This document shows positions 51,182 to 59,908 of a DNA stretch of 64,000 bases, piece after piece (position 1 is the first letter of the stretch; every line of letters starts with the position of its first letter). The position numbers and the translations under genes were made by a program. The stretch lies in assembly GCF_012676905.1 (NCBI RefSeq), contig NZ_CP051428.1, positions 4,337,001 through 4,401,000 on the forward strand, read 5' to 3'. This DNA is from Paenibacillus albicereus. GTDB lineage: Bacteria; Bacillota; Bacilli; Paenibacillales; Paenibacillaceae. Below the pieces are notes generated by a model. That model was not told the DNA's origin. It saw nothing but the letters and a program-made list of their open reading frames with translations, and made no database searches.

Positions 51182-52183
51182 CTACAGGAACAGCCAGTCG
51201 ATGATCATGTAGATCAGCGCGGCAAGACCCATGGAGATCGGAATCGTGATGACCCAGGAAATGATGATCCGGCCGGCCATGCCCCACTTGACTCCGGAGA
51301 AGCGCTTCGCGCTGCCGACGCCGAGCAGGGAGGACGTAATCGTATGCGTCGTGCTGACCGGGAAGTGCAGCATCGTCGCCGTCAGGATGACGGAGGCGGC
51401 GCCGAGATCGGCCGCGAAGCCGTTGATCGGCTCGATCTTGAAAATTTTCGTGCCCATCGTCTTGATGATCTTCCAGCCGCCGACCGAGGTGCCGAGCGCC
51501 ATCGCCGTCGCCGCGGACAGCTTGACCCAAAGCGGCACGTCCATGTTGTCCTGGAGGCCGGCCGACACGAGCGCGAAGGTGATGATGCCCATCGCCTTTT
51601 GCGCGTCGTTCGTGCCGTGCGTGAACGCCTGGAACGCCGCGGTCATGATCTGGCCGGTGCGGAAGCCTTTGTTGATCTGATGCGGGCTCGACTTGGCGAA
51701 GATGAGCTTGAGCAGCGACATCAGCAGATAGCCGACGACAAAGGCGATGATCGGCGAGAAGATGAGCGCCTTGATGATGTCCGAGAAGCCGCTGCCGTTG
51801 ATGGCGCCGAGTCCGGCCGAAGCGATGACCGCACCGGAGAGGCCGCCGATCAGCGCATGCGACGAGGAGGACGGGATGCCGAACCACCAGGTGATGAGGT
51901 TCCAGATGATCGCCCCGAGCAGCGCCGCGATGACGATCTCCTCGCCATGCTGCAGCGTGGTCGGATCGGCGATGCCGCCCCCGATCATCTTGGCGACACC
52001 GGTGAAGCTGAGCGCGCCGATGAAGTTCATCACGGCCGCCAGCAGGATGGCGACGCGCGGCTTGAGCGCACGCGTCGACACCGAGGTCGCGATGGCGTTC
52101 GCCGTATCGTGGAAGCCGTTGATGAAGTCGAACGCCAGCGCCAGGAACACGACGACCGCCATTATTATAAATACTGTATCCAT
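51182..52183 (-). CDS. pit: Low-affinity inorganic phosphate transporter, Pit family
   Basis: A 333-residue membrane transporter with two PHO4/Pit half-domains. Signature segments DFINGFHDTANAIATSVSTRAL (N-half, split here as FINGFHDTANAIATS) and FTHGTNDAQKAMGIITF (C-half) flank GIPSSSSHALIGG and PVSTTHTITSSL. About ten TM helices are predicted. It imports metal-phosphate with protons. It lies 21 bases after the DUF47 gene in a classic DUF47-pit pair. Confidence 0.93.
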   Translation of the reverse strand: MDTVFIIMAVVVFLALAFDFINGFHDTANAIATSVSTRALKPRVAILLAAVMNFIGALSFTGVAKMIGGGIADPTTLQHGEEIVIAALLGAIIWNLITWWFGIPSSSSHALIGGLSGAVIASAGLGAINGSGFSDIIKALIFSPIIAFVVGYLLMSLLKLIFAKSSPHQINKGFRTGQIMTAAFQAFTHGTNDAQKAMGIITFALVSAGLQDNMDVPLWVKLSAATAMALGTSVGGWKIIKTMGTKIFKIEPINGFAADLGAASVILTATMLHFPVSTTHTITSSLLGVGSAKRFSGVKWGMAGRIIISWVITIPISMGLAALIYMIIDWLFL

Positions 52184-52204
52184 CGTTCAGGTCGTCTCCT
52201 GTCT

Positions 52205-52813
52205 TTAGCTGTTGCGCATGATGATCGTCTCGAGCGTGTTGGCGACGTCCTCGAAGTAGTCCGTCGTCTTCTCAAGCATCTCGTACAGCTCTTTGCGCTT
52301 GATCAGCTCGATCGGATCCTTCTGGTTCGCGAACAGCGCCTTGATGCCGACGCGCAGCAGGTCGTCCGCCTGGTTCTCCAGCTCGTTGATCGCGATGTTC
52401 GGCTCGCGGATCGCCAGCAGCTTCTTCTGCGTGAGCAGATAGATCGCCTTCTTGACCTGGTGGGCGTTGCGCACGAGGTTGTCCGCGAACAGGCGGATGT
52501 ACTCGTCCTTGTCCGTCACCTGGTACATCTCGAAGCGGGATGCGCAGGCCTCGATCTCGTCGACGACGTCGTCGAGCGCGGTCGTCAGCGCCATGATGTC
52601 CTCGCGCTCGATCGGCGTGATGAACGTCTTGTTGAGCTCGATGATGATCGTATGGGTATAGCGGTCGCATTGGCTTTCATATTCTTTCATCGCCTTGGCG
52701 AACTCGCCGACATTCGACAGGTCGTCCACCCCGCGAGCGAAATACTCTACGCTTTCGACAATCGAATCCGCCATTTCTTCCAGCGTTTTGAAGAAGATAT
52801 TCTTCTTAGCCAT
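52205..52813 (-). CDS. DUF47/PhoU-like partner of Pit
   Basis: A 202-residue all-helical PhoU-related protein of the DUF47 family. It opens MAKKNIFFKTLEEMADSIVESVEYF, with FITPIEREDIMALTTALDDVVDEIE as the metal-contact helix pair (E/DxxxD pattern). The start at 52813 follows AAGGGGACGAAC. DUF47 proteins are nearly always encoded next to Pit and are thought to control phosphate transport. It is the first gene of the pair. Confidence 0.92.
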   Translation of the reverse strand: MAKKNIFFKTLEEMADSIVESVEYFARGVDDLSNVGEFAKAMKEYESQCDRYTHTIIIELNKTFITPIEREDIMALTTALDDVVDEIEACASRFEMYQVTDKDEYIRLFADNLVRNAHQVKKAIYLLTQKKLLAIREPNIAINELENQADDLLRVGIKALFANQKDPIELIKRKELYEMLEKTTDYFEDVANTLETIIMRNS

Positions 52814-52980
52814 GTTCGTCCCCTTTGCTTTCAAAAAAATGGTTAGACAGCCCTTTTCAGGCCTCACTTATCTTATCACAGTTCATCCTTTTGGTGTAAA
52901 GGTTTTGTAAAGGCGGACCGTGTGAAAAGATCGAATTTTGTCGAATTTTCGTCCTGGCTCATTATGCCCAGACGGCATGA

Positions 52981-53006
52981 AAAGACCCTGCCGCAAGCGG
53001 CAGGGC
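52981..53006 (-). terminator. Terminator of the yerB gene
   Basis: CCCTGCCG (52987-52994) pairs with CGGCAGGG (52999-53006), followed on the minus strand by TCTTTTC. Confidence 0.75.
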
Positions 53007-53022
53007 CGATCTTCGTCAACCG

Positions 53023-54102
53023 TCAAGGCAAAACCGAAAGCCGCTGGTCGAGCCCCGGCTTTTCCGGCACGATCAGCACATGCGTCTGGCCGGGATAAAG
53101 CGGAACCTCCGTCTCCGACTCGTAAAACCGGATCAGATCCTGCTCCCCGCCCCGCTTCCACTCGACGTCCCGCGCCAAGCCGCGCTGGAACAGCACGGCC
53201 CGGCCGCCCTGGTCCAGGTCGACCTCCCGCCGGCCGACGTCGTCGAGCACCCGATGCGGAGCCTCAAGCACGACGACGTTGGCCGCCTCCAGCTGCTTGC
53301 CGTCGTTCTGATCGACATGCGGCTCCCCGTTGATCGCCCGCTTGTACGTCCGCGCCGCGGCGTCGTAGGCGTAGGACACCTTGTACGACTCCAGCAGGAA
53401 GGTGACCTCCAGCCCCGAGGACGGACGGCCCGGCGGCGCTTGCTCCGGATCAGAGACGAACGGCAGCGTGCGGACCGCGCCCCGCTGCGTCGTCTCGAAG
53501 CCCTTTTTGGCCGAGCCGGCGGCGAGCTTCTCCAGGCTGGTATAGAGGTTGTGCGGCGCCTTCCTCGACTTGTCCCTCCAGAAATACGCTCCCGCATTCG
53601 TAATCTCGTCCATATGGTCGAGCTTCTCGCGCGAAAGCATCCCATATCCGTCCGGGCTGCCGCCGGAGTGGATCAGGACCGCGTCCAGGCTCTTGCCCAC
53701 GTCGATGAAGTACGGCCGGATGCTGCGCACCGGTCCGATCGCTCCGTCGAAGGCGCGGCTCTGGAATACGGCCAGGAAACGCGTGATCTCGCCTTCTGCG
53801 AGCACCTCGTACACCAGGTCCGCCGAGCCGAGCCCCGATTGCGGCCTCGCCTTGGCGTGATTGTTGATCATGACGAGGTACGGACGGCTGTCGATCGGCC
53901 CCTGGGCCGCCTCTCCCGTCAGAGGAGCCGTGAAGGCGGGCGCCGCGGACGGCGTCGGGCTCGGCGATGCGGTCGGCGATGCGACCGCGCTCGGCGGCCC
54001 CGCCGTCTCCGCCGGAGCGTCGGCCGCTTGCGAGCAGGCGGAGAGCAGCATCGACGCTGCCGCCGCCAAGAGAAGCCCTTTGCCGGTCATGGTTCCAGAC
54101 AT
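53023..54102 (-). CDS. yerB: YerB-like lipoprotein (DUF3048)
   Basis: A 359-residue lipoprotein. The lipobox is MLLSAC (Cys23) after a short signal, followed by a Pro/Ser/Ala-rich linker to about 65. The DUF3048 N-domain opens APLTGEAAQGPIDSRPYLVMINNHAKARPQSGL, with YEVLAEGEITRFLAVFQS and GPVRSIRPYFID. The C-terminal domain includes ARTYKRAINGEPHVDQNDG. It resembles L,D-transpeptidase-like YerB, which is cell-wall associated in Bacillus. The start at 54102 follows GGGAGGG. It is encoded separately from yerC here. Confidence 0.88.
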   Translation of the reverse strand: MSGTMTGKGLLLAAAASMLLSACSQAADAPAETAGPPSAVASPTASPSPTPSAAPAFTAPLTGEAAQGPIDSRPYLVMINNHAKARPQSGLGSADLVYEVLAEGEITRFLAVFQSRAFDGAIGPVRSIRPYFIDVGKSLDAVLIHSGGSPDGYGMLSREKLDHMDEITNAGAYFWRDKSRKAPHNLYTSLEKLAAGSAKKGFETTQRGAVRTLPFVSDPEQAPPGRPSSGLEVTFLLESYKVSYAYDAAARTYKRAINGEPHVDQNDGKQLEAANVVVLEAPHRVLDDVGRREVDLDQGGRAVLFQRGLARDVEWKRGGEQDLIRFYESETEVPLYPGQTHVLIVPEKPGLDQRLSVLP

Positions 54103-54297
54103 GCGTTCATCCCTCCCGACTTCATCATAGACCAGCAGGAAGCGCGTGGAAACCTTTTTTCGCCTCGGCCGGACGCCCCCCTCGGCTTGCAAGAACCTTC
54201 CTCCAACGGATAGCGATGCCTGCGCCGATCCATACTACCGGCATGGGCCGGCTTTCGCGTCGTCGCCCCTACCATACCGGAAAGGAGGCGGCGGGAC

Positions 54298-55404
54298 ATG
54301 CCGATCCCGAGCCGGATCAGCGTCTGGGTCTGCATCATCATGCTGCTGCTCAGCAGCGGAGGCGTCGCGAACATCCTCGCGCCGCCATTCATCTTTTCCC
54401 GGTCGGGAAGCGACGCCTGGGTCGCGATCGTGCTGGCGCTGCCGCCCGTGCTGCTCTGGTGCTGCGCCCTCTACTACATCCTTCGCAAGCTCAACGGAGT
54501 CCCGATCGAGCAATGGCTGGCCGACCGCTTCGGCCGGGCCGCCTCCTGGACGATGCGCGCGCTCGTCATCGCCGTGCTGTTCGTCCAGGCCTCCACCTTG
54601 TCCTGGGAAACAGCGCATATCGCCGTCCGCAGCTACATGAGCCACATGCCGATCTGGATCATCGCCGGATCGACAGCGGCGCTCTGCGCCTGGACCGCCT
54701 CCGGCGGACTTCGCTCGATCGCCTATGCCTGCGTCTTTCTCGTGCCGATCGCAGTCCTGCTGGACTCGCTGCTGCTGGTCCTGAACTGGCCGAATGCCGA
54801 CATCCGCATGCTGTTCCCGATTTTGGAGAACGGAGTTCGGCCCGCCGCGAGGGGCGTTCCGCTCGCAGCCGCGGCAATGCTGGAAATCTGGCTCATCCTG
54901 TTCGTCCAGCAAGAGGTCAAAGGGAAGATCCGGCTGTATCAGCTCATTCTGCTGATCGTTTTCCTCAGCTGGCTGCAGCTCATTCCCGTCGCCGTATCGA
55001 TCAGCGTCTTCGGGCCCGAGCAAGCGCAGAAGCTGCGGAGCCCGGTGCTCGAAATCTGGAAGGTGATCTCGCTCGGCAAAACGATCGAGCATATCGATCT
55101 GTTCGCGATCGTCCAGCGTCTTTCGAGCACGTTCGCTCGCATCTCGCTGCTTTTCTACTTGTCGGCTAAGCTCGGCCCGGCGCGCAGCGCGCGGGGACTG
55201 ACGATTGTTTTCGTTGGCATGGCCGCCGCAGTGACGGCGTTCTCCAGCTCAGCCATTACCGATTCGGCGCTGATTACGTTCCTGATCCGGTTCCAGTACC
55301 CCGTCTTCCTCGGCGTCGTGCTGGCGTTGACGGCGGTCATCGCGGTGCTGCTGCGCTGGCGCGGACCGGTCCCGGCCTCCGGAAAGGAGGCGGGGCGAGG
55401 ATGA
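54298..55404 (+). CDS. Spore germination permease (GerAB/GerB family)
   Basis: A 368-residue amino-acid-permease-like subunit of a nutrient germinant receptor in the spore inner membrane, with about ten TM helices. It opens ISVWVCIIMLLLSSGGVANILAP, and later segments LNWPNADIRMLFPILENG and VLEIWKVISLGKTIEHIDLF are typical of the GerAB family. It starts behind AAAGGAGGCGG and is the first gene of the operon; the next gene overlaps by four bases. Germinant identity cannot be read from sequence. Confidence 0.9.
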   Translation: MPIPSRISVWVCIIMLLLSSGGVANILAPPFIFSRSGSDAWVAIVLALPPVLLWCCALYYILRKLNGVPIEQWLADRFGRAASWTMRALVIAVLFVQASTLSWETAHIAVRSYMSHMPIWIIAGSTAALCAWTASGGLRSIAYACVFLVPIAVLLDSLLLVLNWPNADIRMLFPILENGVRPAARGVPLAAAAMLEIWLILFVQQEVKGKIRLYQLILLIVFLSWLQLIPVAVSISVFGPEQAQKLRSPVLEIWKVISLGKTIEHIDLFAIVQRLSSTFARISLLFYLSAKLGPARSARGLTIVFVGMAAAVTAFSSSAITDSALITFLIRFQYPVFLGVVLALTAVIAVLLRWRGPVPASGKEAGRG

Positions 55405-57065
55405 AGCCAACCCGCGACGGCCGGCCGAAGCCGGCGAATTCCGCCTCTGCGGCAAGCGAAGCGGAGAAGGAAACGTCCCGCAGTCTGCCGACCCTGGAGG
55501 AGCTGCGCCAATGGTTCGAGCGAAGCGACGACGTGGCCGTGCTTCGGTTCAGCCCCGACTCCAAGCAGCAGCAGGAAGCCGGACGGCCATCCGGCTCGGA
55601 CGAGCCGGATGCGCGCGGCGAAGAGCCGCAGAAAGCGCCGGATGCGCGCCGGGACGACTCGCAGGAAGGCTCGCCCGACGCGCCTTTGCCTGAGCTGACT
55701 CTCGTCTACTCCAGCTCGATGGCGGACCCGATGCTGCTGCAGAAGGTCGTCCTGCCCCAAGCCCGCGCCGGCCTGCCGGCCCGCCTGCCCGCCCATGCGT
55801 CGGGCGACCGTCCGGCCGGCATGGGCGCATGGCAGGAGCTGAAGCTTCCGCAGGAGCCGGATCGGCATCCGCCGCTCCTCTCCTGGCGCGATTATGTGTT
55901 CCGCCTCATCTTCGAAGGCGACGCCGTCCTGTTTTGCGAGAACGAGCGGAAGGCGTGGTCGATCTCCGCCGGCGTCGTGCCGGGGCGATCGCCGTCGGAG
56001 GCCGCGACCGAGGTGTCGGTGCGCGGTCCGAAGGACGGCTTCGTCGAGCAGCTGCAGACGAACACGGCGCTGATCCGCTACCGGCTCCGCACGCCCGGCC
56101 TGCGCTGCGAGCAGATGTGCGTCGGGACACGCTCGGGCACGAAAGCCGCGCTTCTGTACGAGGCCGACATCGCCGATCCGCAGCTTGTGGACACGATCCG
56201 GGACCAGCTGACCCGCATCCGCGCGGACGACATCGTTTCGACCCGCCATCTGCAGGACTTGCTCGTCGGGCGCTCCTGGTCGCTGCTGCCCCGGACCTCT
56301 TATACGGGCCGGCCGGATTTTGCCGCGCAGTGCCTGGCCGGCGGGCGGGTTGTCATCCTGCTGGACGGCAATCCGACGGCCATCATCGCTCCGGCGAATC
56401 TGTTCCTGCTGATGAAGTCGGCCGAGGACGCCCAGCAAAATTACTTCTTCGTGAATTTCACGCGGCTGCTGCGCTACATCTGCCTGCTCGTCACCTGCTT
56501 CCTGCCCGGGCTTTATGTCGCCTTGGCCGTCTTCCACGTCGACCAGATTCCATTCAGCCTGCTCGCGACGATCCTGAACTCGCGCGAGGGGCTGCCGCTG
56601 TCGACCATCCAGGAGATGTTCCTCGCCTTGCTGCTGATCGAAATCTTCCGAGAGGCGGGAGCCCGGCTGCCGGGAGCGATCGGCCAGACGCTGACGGTCG
56701 TCGGCGGCCTCATCATCGGCGACGCGGCCGTGCGGGCCGGCCTCATCTCGCCCGTCATGATCGTCATGGCGGCCATGACGTTCGTCGCCGGCTCGACGCT
56801 GGTCAACCAGTCGCTGACCGGAGCGGTGACGCTGATCCGCTTCTACGTGTATGCGGCCTGCTCGGCGCTCGGCTTTTTCGGCTTCATGATTTCGGCCATC
56901 AGCGTGCTCGTGTACCTGACCCGGATCCAGTCGTTCGGCATGCCGTACCTGGCTCCGATCGCGCCGATCCAGTTCCGCGACCTGCTGCCGGGGCTGTTCA
57001 TCCTGCCGTTCCGCAAGCATCCTCGCCGCGCCGAGGCGCTCCGCACGCGCAAACCGTTGAAATGA
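55401..57065 (+). CDS. Spore germination protein (GerAA/GerA family)
   Basis: A 554-residue GerAA-type subunit. The cytoplasmic N-terminal domain (about 28-360) has a disordered Asp/Glu/Ala stretch (50-95) inserted near the front, then LTLVYSSSMADPMLLQKVVLP, RSPSEAATEVSVRGPKDGFVE and GRVVILLDGNPTAIIAPA. The C-terminal part has about five TM helices (TRLLRYICLLVTCFLPGLYVAL and onward) with the family motif EIFREAGARLPGAIGQT. The start codon overlaps the GerAB stop. It forms the receptor with the flanking B and C subunits. Confidence 0.93.
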   Translation: MKPTRDGRPKPANSASAASEAEKETSRSLPTLEELRQWFERSDDVAVLRFSPDSKQQQEAGRPSGSDEPDARGEEPQKAPDARRDDSQEGSPDAPLPELTLVYSSSMADPMLLQKVVLPQARAGLPARLPAHASGDRPAGMGAWQELKLPQEPDRHPPLLSWRDYVFRLIFEGDAVLFCENERKAWSISAGVVPGRSPSEAATEVSVRGPKDGFVEQLQTNTALIRYRLRTPGLRCEQMCVGTRSGTKAALLYEADIADPQLVDTIRDQLTRIRADDIVSTRHLQDLLVGRSWSLLPRTSYTGRPDFAAQCLAGGRVVILLDGNPTAIIAPANLFLLMKSAEDAQQNYFFVNFTRLLRYICLLVTCFLPGLYVALAVFHVDQIPFSLLATILNSREGLPLSTIQEMFLALLLIEIFREAGARLPGAIGQTLTVVGGLIIGDAAVRAGLISPVMIVMAAMTFVAGSTLVNQSLTGAVTLIRFYVYAACSALGFFGFMISAISVLVYLTRIQSFGMPYLAPIAPIQFRDLLPGLFILPFRKHPRRAEALRTRKPLK

Positions 57066-57078
57066 GGGGATCGTTGCC

Positions 57079-58221
57079 ATGTGCTTCCCGCGCTTCGCCG
57101 CAGCCTTCATGCTGCTGCTGCTGCTCGCCGGCTGCCGCGGCGATACGACGTCGAGCCGCATCTACATCAAGGCGATCGGCATCGACTACGCCGACGGCAT
57201 CTATACGATGTACGTGCAGATGCTTGATTTTGCCAACGAGTCGAAGCCGGAGATGGGCTCTGGCGGCGGCAAGGAAGTTCCGATCTGGACCGGCCACGGG
57301 TCGGGCAGGAGCATCGGCGAGGCGAACACGAGACTGATGGACAGCTCGCAGCAGGATCTGGACTACTCCCATGTGACGGCTCTGCTCCTGACGGAAAAGG
57401 CGCTCGGTGTCCTGTCGAGCGAAGACATCTCCGAGCTGATCGCCGGCTATCCGGACAGCCGCATGAACATCTGGGTGTTCGGGACGCGCCAAAAGCTCGA
57501 CCGGATCTTCATCACGAAATCGTTCTTCAACATGTCCAACACGACGACGCTGCTGCACTCGCCCGAGACGAGCTACGGCCAGAAATCCGACATCGAGCCG
57601 GTCTACCTGTTCACGCTGCTGAGGGAGCTGCAGCACCCCGCCATGAACGCCTATGTGCCGGAGCTCGCGCTCGAGGAGCGCGCCTGGGAGAAGGACGAGA
57701 CGCCCCATCCGGAGATGAAGCTGGCCGGAGCGTTCTTCTACCGCAAGTCCGAGTACTCGGCAAGGCTGCCGTTCCGCGAGCTGGAAGGCTGGCATTGGAT
57801 GAATCCGCGCATGAAGCGCTACATGGTCGAGATCGTGCAGGACGGCGTCGACTACGGATTCGCCAATTTCACGGGCACGAAGGTCAAGCTGCGCTACAAG
57901 ACGGACGCGCAGGGAGAGCCGATCTTCGAAGCCCGCGTGCGGCTCAAGGGCGTGCTGTCGACGCGCCAGACGAAAGCTCCCATGAAGGAAGTGGAAGCGG
58001 CGGCCGCAAAAATGATCGAGGCCCAGATCGCATCCGCTTATCGGAGCGCTCTGAGCCGGGGAATCGACCTGTTCGAGCTGGAAGAGATGATCTACCGCAG
58101 GCATCCCCGCCAGTGGGAGGAGCGGACCGGCAAAGGCGAGCGGCTGCTGCTGAAGCCCGAGTCGCTGCGGCTGGCCGAAGTGCGGGTCGACCTGGAGAAC
58201 GCCGGGAAATACAAGCCCTGA
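57079..58221 (+). CDS. Spore germination lipoprotein (Ger(x)C family)
   Basis: A 380-residue C subunit. The lipobox is LLLLAGC (Cys19) after a short hydrophobic helix. The mature part begins IYIKAIGIDYADGIYTMYVQMLDF, then SIGEANTRLMDSSQQDLDYSHVTALLL and the C-terminal RVRLKGVLS... domain of the family. It is placed outside the spore inner membrane by its lipid anchor. It is third in the operon, 13 bases after the A subunit. Confidence 0.92.
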   Translation: MCFPRFAAAFMLLLLLAGCRGDTTSSRIYIKAIGIDYADGIYTMYVQMLDFANESKPEMGSGGGKEVPIWTGHGSGRSIGEANTRLMDSSQQDLDYSHVTALLLTEKALGVLSSEDISELIAGYPDSRMNIWVFGTRQKLDRIFITKSFFNMSNTTTLLHSPETSYGQKSDIEPVYLFTLLRELQHPAMNAYVPELALEERAWEKDETPHPEMKLAGAFFYRKSEYSARLPFRELEGWHWMNPRMKRYMVEIVQDGVDYGFANFTGTKVKLRYKTDAQGEPIFEARVRLKGVLSTRQTKAPMKEVEAAAAKMIEAQIASAYRSALSRGIDLFELEEMIYRRHPRQWEERTGKGERLLLKPESLRLAEVRVDLENAGKYKP

Positions 58222-58228
58222 CGAACGG

Positions 58229-59050
58229 TCAGATGCTCCAGTCGAGCCACTGCTCATGCCGCTTCTCCAGCTTGGCGAGCCAGTCGGCGCTGACGCGGAT
58301 CGCCTCCTCCTGATGCGAGCGGGTCGAGTAGGTGTGATCCGCCTGGAAAATGATCTCCTTGTCGCACAGGCCGTCGCCGCGCGTCCAGAACAGCTTCTGG
58401 TAGAGGAAGCTGTAATCGGCCGGAATGACGTCGTCGCTCGTCCCGTGCACGAGCAGCACGTCCCCGCCGAAGCGCGCCGCCGCCTGGAACGGCTGATGCT
58501 GCTGCAGCGAGTCGAAAAACGCAGGCTCCAGCGTGTAGCCCGCATGGTCGGTCGAGCCCTTGAGCACGGCCTCGTCGTACCCGCCGCGCCCGACCAGCCG
58601 CACGATGTCGTTGAACGGATATCCGACGGCCGACCAGAGGATGAGCCGGTTCACGCGCTTGTCCTTGACGGCGGTATGGAGCGCCACCGCTCCGCCCAAG
58701 CTGTGGCCGAGCAGCGTCACCCGCTGCGGGTCGACGCAATCCATCGCCAGCACATAGTCGAGCGCGGCGCGCGTCTGGCCGATCATCGAGCCGAAGCCGA
58801 GCGCCCCGTAGCTGCCGCTGCTCTCGCCGCAGCCGCCGTAGTCGAAGCGCAGGACGAACGAGCCTTGGGCGGCCAGCGCGCGGGCGGTCTTCACGAACAG
58901 ACGGTCGACGCCGATCCGGCTGCCGATGAAGCCGTGGCAGATGACGACGACGGGCCGCCGCTCGCTCTCGACCGCCGAAGACGCGGCGGGATAGTGCAGC
59001 GTGGCGGTGAGCTCCAGCCCTTCATGGCGCAGAATCAGTTGTTTTTCCAT
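58229..59050 (-). CDS. Alpha/beta hydrolase (dienelactone hydrolase/esterase-like)
   Basis: A 273-residue cytoplasmic hydrolase. VICHGFIGSR gives the oxyanion loop, LLGHSLGGAVAL the Ser nucleophile (GHSLGG), VLLVHGTSDDVIPADYS the Asp, and ADHTYSTRSHQEE the His. The order and lengths match the YfhR/BAAT-like serine hydrolase group. ATG at 59050 is preferred: AAAGG lies about ten bases before it, whereas ATG 59062 abuts it. It is convergent with the ger operon (seven bases apart). The substrate is unknown. Confidence 0.88.
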   Translation of the reverse strand: MEKQLILRHEGLELTATLHYPAASSAVESERRPVVVICHGFIGSRIGVDRLFVKTARALAAQGSFVLRFDYGGCGESSGSYGALGFGSMIGQTRAALDYVLAMDCVDPQRVTLLGHSLGGAVALHTAVKDKRVNRLILWSAVGYPFNDIVRLVGRGGYDEAVLKGSTDHAGYTLEPAFFDSLQQHQPFQAAARFGGDVLLVHGTSDDVIPADYSFLYQKLFWTRGDGLCDKEIIFQADHTYSTRSHQEEAIRVSADWLAKLEKRHEQWLDWSI

Positions 59051-59231
59051 CGTTCGATCCATCCTTTGCAAGCGCGATTTCAATCCTATATAATTCCAAC
59101 CTGTTTAATCGGGTTTAGATGAGTTCAGCTTACCATCCCTCCCGTTCGGTTGTCAATCGATCTTCTTGTTTGCCGTTTGTGACGGCGGTGTAACAGCAGT
59201 ATAATGAGAAGAATTCGAATGAGGTGATGGA

Positions 59232-59576
59232 ATGTCAAGGCCGGACATGGAGCTCTGCCCGCGCTTCGAAAAAGCCGTCGACCTGCTCAGCAAGCGCTGG
59301 ACGACGCTGATCGTCTTCAAGCTGCTCGCCGGGCCGCAGCGGTTCGCCCGCATCGAGGACTCGCTGCCCAATCTGAGCGGCAAGATGCTCGCCGAACGGC
59401 TCAAGGAGCTGGAGGCCGAGGGGGTCGTGCTGCGGGCCGTCTATCCGGAGATGCCCGTGCGCATCGAATATTCGCTGACGGACAAAGGCCGCGCGTTGGA
59501 GCCGATCGTAAGCGAGATCGCCCGCTGGTCGCAGGACTGGCTGCCGGCCTCTCCTCCGGAGGCCGCCGAGACTTGA
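59232..59576 (+). CDS. HxlR family transcriptional regulator
   Basis: A 114-residue winged-helix regulator of the HxlR/YodB group. It opens LCPRFEKAVDLLSKRWTTLIVFKLLAGPQRF with the CP motif (Cys9) that senses oxidants or quinones in relatives, then LSGKMLAERLKELEAEGVV (HTH) and EYSLTDKGRALEPIV. It starts behind GAGGTGATGGA. It is divergent from the hydrolase gene by about 180 bases, so that hydrolase is a plausible target. Confidence 0.92.
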   Translation: MSRPDMELCPRFEKAVDLLSKRWTTLIVFKLLAGPQRFARIEDSLPNLSGKMLAERLKELEAEGVVLRAVYPEMPVRIEYSLTDKGRALEPIVSEIARWSQDWLPASPPEAAET

Positions 59577-59652
59577 GCCGGAAGAGGCGGCCTCGCCCGG
59601 ACGGGTTGTCCCGGCATAGGTCGCGGGATTCCCCGGCCGTCCTCCGCCAGTC

Positions 59653-59704
59653 CGAAAAGGGCCGTCCTCCGCGTCGACAACGACGTGGAGGACGGCCCTT
59701 TTCG
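59653..59704 (+). terminator. Terminator of the hxlR-like gene
   Basis: A 24-bp perfect stem (59653-59676 with 59681-59704, arm starting CGAAAAGGGCCGTCC) has an ACAA loop and T-runs on both strands. Confidence 0.9.
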
Positions 59705-59780
59705 CGTCGCCCGCATGGATCGGCGGCGGCGGTCCATACTAGCAGTAGATGGAACATCGAACGTTGAAGGAGGCATCCTC

Positions 59781-59900
59781 ATGGAAGCTCTGCTGAGCTG
59801 GCTCGTGCGCCACTGGGTATCCGCGATGATCGCGGCCGCTCTCATCATCGCTTGCATCTTCGTGCTGGTCAACCGGAAGGCACTGTTCTACAAGCAATGA
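59781..59900 (+). CDS. Single-pass small membrane protein (39 aa)
   Basis: A 39-residue ORF behind an ideal ribosome site (GAAGGAGGCATCCTC). It has an amphipathic start MEALLSWLVRHWV, one TM helix (about 14-30, SAMIAAALIIACIFVLV) and a basic tail NRKALFYKQ. It follows a strong terminator and is convergent with the histidine kinase gene eight bases away. No family was recognised; the ribosome site makes translation likely. Confidence 0.6.
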   Translation: MEALLSWLVRHWVSAMIAAALIIACIFVLVNRKALFYKQ

Positions 59901-59908
59901 CGGCGGCG

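Noticed and set aside
51026-52846. 606-residue plus-strand frame over the pit and DUF47 genes
   Set aside because: Antisense of two conserved phosphate genes with no protein-like pattern.
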